11,542 nucleotides of DNA from contig JAISBH010000054.1 in assembly GCA_031266295.1 (NCBI GenBank), forward strand, positions 1-11,542, in the 5' to 3' direction. Position numbers and translations under genes: made by a program. The notes beneath the pieces are model-generated. The model saw only the letters and a list, made by a program, of their open reading frames with translations. It did no database searches and was not told the origin of the DNA. Origin of the DNA: Oscillospiraceae bacterium (lineage in GTDB: Bacteria > Bacillota > Clostridia > Christensenellales > Aristaeellaceae). Below, one piece after another: positions 6,875 to 11,542 of this stretch. Every line of letters begins with the position of its first letter. Position 1 is the stretch's first letter.

Positions 6875-7659
6875 TCAACCTATCAAACCAACAAAAGGCA
6901 ATTCTCCGCCAGGAAGAAAATGAATTCCCAAAGCTGTTTACGCATTATAGCAAAACAGACTACGGCTATTTATTCTATAACGAGGGCAATAAGGATTCGT
7001 ATGACAGCAACCATGCAATTCTTTTGCCGGAACGCGTTGAAGACTTGGGAGTTGTTTTGAATGATGTTACGGCTTTTTATACGAACAAAGGAATTACGCC
7101 CGCAATTTATCACCCGCTGAAACGCGATTATTTTGAAAAACATAAAAATATGTTTTCAAACCACGGATATTCCGTTTCTCTTGAACCCGATCGCCGTGTT
7201 TTTGTTTTGAGCGATGATAGCTGTATCGTGTGGAATGACAGCCTTGACGTTCGGCGTATTTCCGGATGGGATAACCGTATTACGGAACACATATTAATCC
7301 CAAACGACCAGGAATATGAAGCAGCGGTGAGTATGGAAAAGTTGAAACATGAAGGTTGTTTTGTTTTTGCCGGGTATTGCGGAGAAAAAGCGGTGGTTTA
7401 TGCAGACTTCCATGTTTCTCCGCTGGGTTGTACTCATTTCGATTATATTGTGACCGCAAAAGATGAACGTGGAAAAGGCTATGCACGTCAGTTGATGCAC
7501 AAAGTGACGCAGTTCTGCCGCGATCAAAATTTCCCTTTATGCGCTACGTGGTTTGCTAATGCAACAAGTGAACGCTTGAACATAGACGCCGGATTTCGCG
7601 CCACGAATTTGTGTTTTGAGGCTGGACATGCGACATATTGCTGCAATACCGCGCTCTGA
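6871..7659 (+). CDS. GNAT-family N-acetyltransferase with extra N-terminal domain
   Basis: A 262-residue protein whose C-terminal third is a GNAT fold: DYIVTAKDERGKGYARQLM at 191-209 carries the RxxGxA acetyl-CoA loop (R200-A205), followed by ATWFANATSERLNIDAGF, the usual final motif. Residues 1-130 form a separate domain that I cannot name; two-part GNATs of this size exist. An upstream in-frame ATG at 6838 lies inside the GNAT-HIT gene; the ATG at 6871 overlaps that gene's stop as ATGA, so I chose it and expect coupled translation. Hand count over 6901-7380 gives 198 G+C of 480 bases (41 %), far below the sigma or paaK regions, and codons are correspondingly AT-rich, which points to recent acquisition. 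The acetyl acceptor is unknown. Confidence 0.85.
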   Translation: MINLSNQQKAILRQEENEFPKLFTHYSKTDYGYLFYNEGNKDSYDSNHAILLPERVEDLGVVLNDVTAFYTNKGITPAIYHPLKRDYFEKHKNMFSNHGYSVSLEPDRRVFVLSDDSCIVWNDSLDVRRISGWDNRITEHILIPNDQEYEAAVSMEKLKHEGCFVFAGYCGEKAVVYADFHVSPLGCTHFDYIVTAKDERGKGYARQLMHKVTQFCRDQNFPLCATWFANATSERLNIDAGFRATNLCFEAGHATYCCNTAL

Positions 7660-7740
7660 CTGTGCTCTTAAAATTCTGGATGGCACTTCCTTGTCGCAAC
7701 CCTTGTTAACACGCGTACCCTATTGCGCCATGTCAGTTTA

Positions 7741-7774
7741 GTTAACGCAAAAGTTACGAATTTGCGAATTTTTT
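7741..7774 (+). terminator. Possible intrinsic terminator of the GNAT operon
   Basis: CGCAAA (7746-7751) pairs with TTTGCG (7761-7766) around a nine-base loop, and six T follow at 7769-7774. GTTAA (7741-7745) can also pair with TTAAC (7773-7777). The stem is short and only half GC, so termination would be moderate. The position, 80-120 bases behind the GNAT stop and just before the next promoter, is right. Confidence 0.42.
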
Positions 7775-7782
7775 AACAGATT

Positions 7783-7800
7783 TTGTCAATTCCTTGACAA
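7783..7800. repeat. Perfect 7-bp inverted repeat, operator-like
   Basis: TTGTCAA-TTCC-TTGACAA is an exact 7+4+7 inverted repeat. Its right half is the -35 box of the promoter for the anti-sigma/sigma pair. A dimeric repressor binding here would block RNA polymerase. Symmetry and overlap are seen directly; binding by a regulator is inferred. Confidence 0.6.
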
Positions 7801-7822
7801 CGGCGGCCGCGCGCGATACCAT
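7794..7822 (+). promoter_or_regulatory. Promoter of the anti-sigma/sigma operon
   Basis: Consensus TTGACA (7794-7799), 17 bases, then TACCAT (7817-7822, 4 of 6). Transcription would begin about 7 bases further, at or next to the A of the ATG at 7829, so the mRNA may have no leader. No GTTTAA/GGGTAT-like SigB box is visible, so autoregulation by the encoded sigma factor is not supported by this region. Confidence 0.5.
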
Positions 7823-7828
7823 CTCTTT

Positions 7829-8296
7829 ATGATACCCTGTGCGGTCGAACTGACGATCCCGGCTCGGGAAGATATGCTGCTGATCGCGCGTATGGCGCTG
7901 TCAGGCGTTTGTGTGCGCTGCGGATTCAGCCTGGACGATGTGGAGGACGCGCGCATCGCCGCTGACGAGGCGTGCTACTGCCTTATGCATCAGCGTGAGT
8001 CTGTCGCGTCGCTTCGCATGACTTGTCAATGGGACGACACGCGTCTTTCGATCGCCTTCGACGCCATCCGCGAACGCCGGGAATCCTCCGCCCCGGTCGC
8101 CGAATTCGATCCCGCCCAGTCGGACGAATCCGACCAGCTGGGCGAATCAGATCAAGCCGCACTGGCTCGCAGCATATTGGAGACCCTGGTCACGTCGGCG
8201 AAACTGTCCGTCGGCGCGTTTGGCGTGTATTCCATCCAAATGGAAATTGATTACAAGACCCACGCCGCAAACGCGCCGCCTGATCGTGACAGCTGA
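7829..8296 (+). CDS. RsbW-like anti-sigma factor, degenerate GHKL protein
   Basis: 155 residues, the usual size of RsbW/SpoIIAB serine kinases that hold a SigB- or SigF-type sigma factor inactive. The N-terminal half fits: VELTIPAREDMLLIARMALSG (6-26), GFSLDDVEDARIAADEAC (32-49). The N-box, EACTNAVxHAY in RsbW, reads EACYCLMHQ here, so the Mg/ATP-binding asparagine is replaced by C51. I see no DxGxGF or GxGL box; instead an acidic, serine-rich loop (84-109, ESDQLGESDQ) leads to a helix and a last strand FGVYSIQMEI. It may therefore bind its partner without kinase activity. ATG 7829 is needed to include the first strand, yet no Shine-Dalgarno sequence precedes it; the only later in-frame ATG nearby (7874) would remove that strand. 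The sigma gene starts 4 bases after the stop. Confidence 0.72.
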   Translation: MIPCAVELTIPAREDMLLIARMALSGVCVRCGFSLDDVEDARIAADEACYCLMHQRESVASLRMTCQWDDTRLSIAFDAIRERRESSAPVAEFDPAQSDESDQLGESDQAALARSILETLVTSAKLSVGAFGVYSIQMEIDYKTHAANAPPDRDS

Positions 8297-8300
8297 ACGT

Positions 8301-9041
8301 ATGGCTTACGATCTTTCGGCGCTGTGGATCGAGTACCGTGAGACGCGCGGCTTGAATGAGCGGAACGCTCTGGTGGAACACTACCTGTATTTGGCGCGGA
8401 CAGTCGCGCGGCGATTCTCCGGACGCGGCGTGGAGTTCGACGACCTGATGCAGGTGGCTTCGCTGGCGCTGATCGGCGCGATCGAGCGTTATGACGGCGA
8501 TAAAGGGGAGGGATTTGTCGCGTTCGCCGGTCCCACAATGGCGGGGGCTGTGCGCAACTACTTCCGCGATAAATCGCGCGCGCTGCGTATGCCCCGGCGG
8601 AATCTCGAGCTATACGCTAAACTCCTAGACGCCCGGAACAGGATGTCCGTTCGGCTTGGACGCGAACCCAGCGTGGCCGAGATAGCGCTGGAATTGAATC
8701 TGACTGAAGACGATGCGCTTGATATTATCGAATCTCGCCGCGTAACATCCGCGCTGTCGTTGGACGCTCCGGTCGTCAATGCTAGCGACGGCGATCCCGC
8801 GACTCTGGGGGATCTCCTCGTCGCGGATGAAACCGGCTTTGAGCGCGTCGAGGCATACGATCAGCTCGCCCGCACGCTGAAGCGACTGCCGCCCGGCGAG
8901 CGCAAGTTGCTGGAGCTGCGATTCGCCGGACAGTATAGTCAACGCGCGACGGCGCTCCGCATCGGCGCTACCCAGATGCAGGTGTCGCGCATGGAACGGC
9001 GCATACTGGAGAATCTGCGCAGCGAGATGCAAGATAAATAA
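8301..9041 (+). CDS. RNA polymerase sigma factor, SigB/SigF type
   Basis: Alternative sigma-70-family factor that directs RNA polymerase to a dedicated regulon. 246 residues, close to SigB/SigF length, with no region 1.1. Region 2 spans about 22-100, with DDLMQVASLALIGAIERYD at 47-65 and the promoter-melting/-10 helix VRNYFRDKSRALRMPRR at 84-100; region 3 about 101-155 (GREPSVAEIALELNL); region 4 about 185-242, with helix-turn-helix ALRIGATQMQVSRMERRIL at 218-236. ETGFERV at 177-183 resembles the link before region 4 in SigB. An open frame continues upstream into the anti-sigma gene, but the ATG at 8301, 4 bases after that gene's TGA, gives the usual N-terminus. No clear ribosome site is seen, so re-initiation after the anti-sigma stop is likely. 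The partner is presumably the RsbW-like protein just upstream. Confidence 0.9.
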   Translation: MAYDLSALWIEYRETRGLNERNALVEHYLYLARTVARRFSGRGVEFDDLMQVASLALIGAIERYDGDKGEGFVAFAGPTMAGAVRNYFRDKSRALRMPRRNLELYAKLLDARNRMSVRLGREPSVAEIALELNLTEDDALDIIESRRVTSALSLDAPVVNASDGDPATLGDLLVADETGFERVEAYDQLARTLKRLPPGERKLLELRFAGQYSQRATALRIGATQMQVSRMERRILENLRSEMQDK

Positions 9042-9061
9042 TCAAGTTGTATTATAGTTAA

Positions 9062-9089
9062 TTGGAATAGCGTATTGAATCGTTATTAT
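9062..9089 (+). promoter_or_regulatory. Candidate promoter of the hlyD-like/yggS/sepF block
   Basis: TTGGAA (9062-9067), 16 bases, then TATTAT (9084-9089), in an AT-rich 92-base gap between the sigma gene and the HlyD-like gene. This would give the envelope/division block vegetative transcription separate from the sigma operon. Read-through from upstream remains possible because no terminator is seen after the sigma gene. Confidence 0.4.
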
Positions 9090-9133
9090 ATGGAGGCTAT
9101 GGACGCTAATATCTGATCGGGAGGCCATATCGG

Positions 9134-10417
9134 ATGAACCGTGAACCCACCCGCTCGGCGCGGCGCGGCTCTTCCAGCCGCAGACCACTGCCGCGCGGCA
9201 TGACGGCAAACAGGCGCAGGAAATCATCGCCGCGCTTGGGCGGCATCATACTGCTGCTGGTGTTCGCGTTGACGGGCGTACTCGTGTGGCAGCTGAGCCA
9301 GTCGGCGCTGAACCGTACGGCCATCGTCGCTGCGGGACAGGCGGGGCGCACGTATCCAGTGGACGCTGTGATCATCCGCAATGAGCAGTTGATCGATACC
9401 GACAGCGCGACGGGCTTGAAGTACATCGCTGACAACGGCGCGCAGGTAACGCGCGGCACCCAGATCGCCCAGGCTTATTCGTCCGCTTACAATCAGTCGG
9501 ACGTGAACAACCTAAACCGGCAGATCGACGAGGTCAAGAAGTACTACCAGCAGCTGCTGAACCAGAGCACGTATCCCGATTCACGGCTGACGGCGCTGGA
9601 CGATGCCATTGATACGCTGGTAGCCCAGATCCGCAAGGCGGCGCAGGGAACGAGCGGCGGCTCGTCGTCGCTGCTGTCACTGAAACGCCAGCTTGATCGC
9701 GCGATGACCGAACGGCAGACGTACTTGAGGCAGAAATTCCCCAATGACACCGTGCTAAACCGCTACACCGACGAGGAAAAGACGCTGCGCAAACGCATCG
9801 AGAGCTGGACTATCACCTATATAGCGGATCGCCAAGCGATAGTCAGTTTTTACCCCGATGGATATGAACGTATGCTCTCCGGCGGGACGATAGAGGCGCT
9901 GTCCCCCGCTGTGGCGCGCGGCGTGTGGAATGGCGCGCCGCCCGAGCAAACAGCCGCAGAGAGAGCGCGCACCCGCGTCTACAAACTGGTAGAGTCACGT
10001 GGGTTCTACGTCGCCGCACTAACCACGGATAAAAATTGGAAGCCGCAGCCGGACGAGATATTCAAGATTGCGCTGGATGGGCTGGGCGGCACGATCTATG
10101 ACGCGCGCGTGACGACGACGACCCGCACAGGCGGGGAGCTGCTGGTGCGGTTCTATATTGACGCGGATGTGCAGCCAGTGCTGGATCTGCGCAAGACGAA
10201 GGCGACTGTGGGCGAGATAGCGGTGCGGGGAATGCTCATACCGGCGGACGCGCTGTATCCGCAGGATGGGCAGGTCGGCGTGGTGCTGGATACGACGCCT
10301 GCGATATTCATACCAGTGACAGTGCTGACGAGCGACTCGAAGGACGCGATCGTCCTCCCGGCACAGAGCGGAGCATTAATGGAAGGCCAGCGCATCCGCA
10401 GATTCAAAATGAATTAA
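9134..10417 (+). CDS. HlyD-like membrane-anchored periplasmic adaptor/envelope protein
   Basis: 427-residue protein with a strongly basic cytoplasmic N-terminus (1-35, many Arg), one membrane segment at about 36-54 (LGGIILLLVFALTGVLVW), and the rest outside. After the membrane come a beta-rich barrel-sandwich (lipoyl-like) half near 75-115 (DNGAQVTRGTQIAQ), a helical or coiled-coil hairpin at about 120-220 (SDVNNLNRQIDEVKKYY, KRQLDRAMTERQTYL), and a beta-rich C-terminal part ending PAQSGALMEGQRIRRF. This layout is that of HlyD/membrane-fusion adaptors, but no transporter gene is next to it. Before yggS and sepF, a role in the envelope or at the division site is as likely as export. GGGAGG (9119-9124) stands 9 bases before the ATG. 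Domain limits are read by eye, and the family call is moderate. Confidence 0.7.
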   Translation: MNREPTRSARRGSSSRRPLPRGMTANRRRKSSPRLGGIILLLVFALTGVLVWQLSQSALNRTAIVAAGQAGRTYPVDAVIIRNEQLIDTDSATGLKYIADNGAQVTRGTQIAQAYSSAYNQSDVNNLNRQIDEVKKYYQQLLNQSTYPDSRLTALDDAIDTLVAQIRKAAQGTSGGSSSLLSLKRQLDRAMTERQTYLRQKFPNDTVLNRYTDEEKTLRKRIESWTITYIADRQAIVSFYPDGYERMLSGGTIEALSPAVARGVWNGAPPEQTAAERARTRVYKLVESRGFYVAALTTDKNWKPQPDEIFKIALDGLGGTIYDARVTTTTRTGGELLVRFYIDADVQPVLDLRKTKATVGEIAVRGMLIPADALYPQDGQVGVVLDTTPAIFIPVTVLTSDSKDAIVLPAQSGALMEGQRIRRFKMN

Positions 10418-10430
10418 TGTAACCCCGATT

Positions 10431-10437
10431 AAGGAGG
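10431..10437 (+). promoter_or_regulatory. Ribosome binding site deciding the TTG start of yggS
   Basis: AAGGAGG ends 7 bases before the TTG at 10445. No ATG or GTG start at suitable spacing is available, so TTG is the start codon. It lies in the 27-base gap after the HlyD-like gene, indicating one operon. Confidence 0.75.
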
Positions 10438-10444
10438 CCTACCG

Positions 10445-11230
10445 TTGGGCAACGAATCCAATAAAACGGATAGACTCGCAAGCGGCGCGGAGCCGCCGTT
10501 ATACGATCGCGGCGAGATTCATCAGCGTGTCCGCGCCATTAACGCCATGCTCAAGCTGAACGCGCGAGACCCGGATAATCCGCCGGGTCTGTTGGTCGTC
10601 ACCAAGACGATTCCAGTCGAGCGCATAGCGCTGCTGCCACGCGACCAAATCATCGGAATCGGTGAAAACCGCGCTCAGGAGATTCGTGGAAAAATAGCGC
10701 ATGCCGTCGATTGTCGAGTCGAATCATTCGATAATCTGCCGATTCATATGATTGGACGGTTGCAAACCAACAAGGTTGTCGATATAATAGGGAGGGTTGC
10801 ATTGATCCAGTCGCTGGACCGGATCGAGCTTGCAAACGAGATTGACCGGCAGGCCGGCAGGCGGGATATAATCGCCCATTGCCTGGCGCAGGTCAACATA
10901 GGCCAAGAGGCGCAAAAGGGCGGAGTTTCGCCAGGGGAAACCATGGACGCCGTGCGCGCGTTCGCGCGATTGCCCAACCTGCGGGTAGAGGGGTTAATGG
11001 CGGTATTGCCTGCGTCGGATGACGAGGGGCTGCTGCGCTCGCTGTTCAGGCGGATGCGCCAGTTGTTTGACCAACTGCGCGCGGAGTCCATAGCGGGCGT
11101 CAGCATGACGCATCTGTCGATGGGCATGACGGGGGACGCCATGATAGCCACGCAGGAAGGCGCAACGATGGTTCGACTGGGCAGCGCAATCTTTGGCCCG
11201 CGCGTCCGCGTGTCGGATGAAATACGTTAA
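10445..11230 (+). CDS. yggS: YggS-family pyridoxal phosphate homeostasis protein
   Basis: Cytoplasmic PLP-binding TIM-barrel protein of the YggS/PLPBP/YlmE family. It has no known enzymatic reaction and buffers pyridoxal 5'-phosphate and amino/keto acid pools. Family motifs are clear: LLVVTKT with the PLP lysine K54, GENRAQE at 73-79, HMIGRLQTNK at 101-110, LMAVLP near 184, LSMGMTGD at 224-231 and VRLGSAIFG at 243-251. The 261 residues exceed the usual 220-235 because of about 20-25 extra N-terminal residues (MGNESNKTDRLASGAEPP) that look unstructured. It follows the HlyD-like gene by 27 bases and precedes sepF by 13. In Bacillus the homologue ylmE is likewise directly upstream of sepF. Confidence 0.93.
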   Translation: MGNESNKTDRLASGAEPPLYDRGEIHQRVRAINAMLKLNARDPDNPPGLLVVTKTIPVERIALLPRDQIIGIGENRAQEIRGKIAHAVDCRVESFDNLPIHMIGRLQTNKVVDIIGRVALIQSLDRIELANEIDRQAGRRDIIAHCLAQVNIGQEAQKGGVSPGETMDAVRAFARLPNLRVEGLMAVLPASDDEGLLRSLFRRMRQLFDQLRAESIAGVSMTHLSMGMTGDAMIATQEGATMVRLGSAIFGPRVRVSDEIR

Positions 11231-11243
11231 GGGGGATCCGGAC

Positions 11244-11542
11244 ATGTCGCTTGGGGAGATGTTACATCGGCTGGGGTCAGCCATAGGCCTGTATCCCGAG
11301 GACCGGGCCCAGGATGATTACGACGACTACGACGAGCCTTACGCCGATGACGAGTTCGCGCAAGACGAGCCGTATAGGAATGCGGGCCGATCAAATGGGT
11401 ATTCAGCGCGCTCGGCAGGTTCGAGCGGCGCGGGCGCGCGCAAGACAGCTCCGCGCTCGGGTTACGGTTCGTCCGGTAGTTCGGGATATGGGTTGTCCGG
11501 TGCGTCCGGATTGTCCGGTTCGGCAGACTACCTCAGATCGGA
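11244..11542 (+). CDS. sepF: Cell division protein SepF (partial, 3' end cut by window edge)
   Basis: SepF tethers FtsZ to the membrane and aligns the Z-ring in Bacillota. Only 99 codons are visible, and the globular FtsZ-binding domain lies beyond the edge. The N-terminus MSLGEMLHRLGSAIGLY fits the short amphipathic membrane-binding helix of SepF. An acidic tyrosine-rich part (DDYDDYDEPYADDEF, 24-38) follows, then a long Gly/Ser/Ala linker from about residue 46 to the edge with repeated SSG/LSG units. AGGGGG stands about 8 bases before the ATG, directly after the yggS stop. The identification leans on position behind yggS plus this N-terminal pattern; without the core domain it is not proven. 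The linker already exceeds that of typical SepF proteins. Confidence 0.66.
   Translation, partial: MSLGEMLHRLGSAIGLYPEDRAQDDYDDYDEPYADDEFAQDEPYRNAGRSNGYSARSAGSSGAGARKTAPRSGYGSSGSSGYGLSGASGLSGSADYLRS

Noticed and set aside
7705..7746. Two GTTAAC hexamers considered as an attachment site or inverted repeat of a mobile element
   Set aside because: Six-base palindromes occur by chance, there is no matching flank at the other end of the cassette, and no integrase or transposase is present.
9091..9117. Eight-codon frame MEAMDANI before the HlyD-like gene
   Set aside because: Its ATG has no ribosome binding site and the peptide has no run of one amino acid or hairpin that would suggest a leader-peptide attenuator.
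11445..11542. TCCGG-rich repeats considered as a CRISPR or non-coding repeat array
   Set aside because: The units are short, irregular and stay in frame as Gly/Ser codons of the sepF reading frame, so they are a protein linker.

Overview
The window looks like chromosomal DNA of a GC-rich (about 60 %) anaerobic Bacillota, most likely a member of the Clostridia. The grounds are an oxygen-sensitive ferredoxin-linked IorAB pair with an arylacetate-CoA ligase, a SigB-type sigma factor next to an RsbW-like protein, a yggS-sepF pair, and strong GGAGG ribosome binding sites with some TTG starts. The assignment rests on gene content only; nothing here fixes a genus. I see no rRNA, tRNA, CRISPR array or insertion sequence.

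Layout. (1) 1-1676, minus strand: the start of a carbohydrate ABC importer operon, with an exported substrate-binding protein followed by a MalF-type permease that runs off the left edge; a strong hairpin lies between them. (2) 1677-1829: a divergent promoter region. (3) 1830-5609, plus strand: iorA-iorB-paaK, a tight operon that links arylpyruvates, arylacetyl-CoA and free arylacetates. (4) 5610-5926: a non-coding stretch with a 14-bp perfect hairpin and a short direct repeat. (5) 5927-7659: a two-gene operon of lower GC (41 % by hand count over 6901-7380, against 60-67 % in sampled flanking lines). It encodes a GNAT-HIT fusion protein and a second GNAT acetyltransferase, and looks like an acquired cassette. 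(6) 7829-9041: a degenerate RsbW-like GHKL protein and a SigB/SigF-type sigma factor. They sit behind a TTGACA promoter whose -35 box is the right half of a perfect inverted repeat, and the first gene has no visible ribosome binding site. (7) 9134-11542: a membrane-anchored HlyD-like protein, the PLP-homeostasis protein YggS, and the start of SepF, which runs off the right edge.

How the genes fit together. IorAB and PaaK can interconvert arylpyruvate, arylacetyl-CoA and arylacetate, either to ferment aromatic amino acids or, in reverse, to rebuild them from scavenged aryl acids. The sigma/anti-sigma pair stands directly upstream of an envelope and division block (HlyD-like, YggS, SepF), so some co-regulation of stress and division genes is possible but not shown. 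The most unusual items are the GNAT-HIT fusion in its low-GC cassette, the operator-like palindrome with an apparently leaderless start in front of the anti-sigma gene, and a sugar-binding protein with a signal peptide but no lipobox cysteine.
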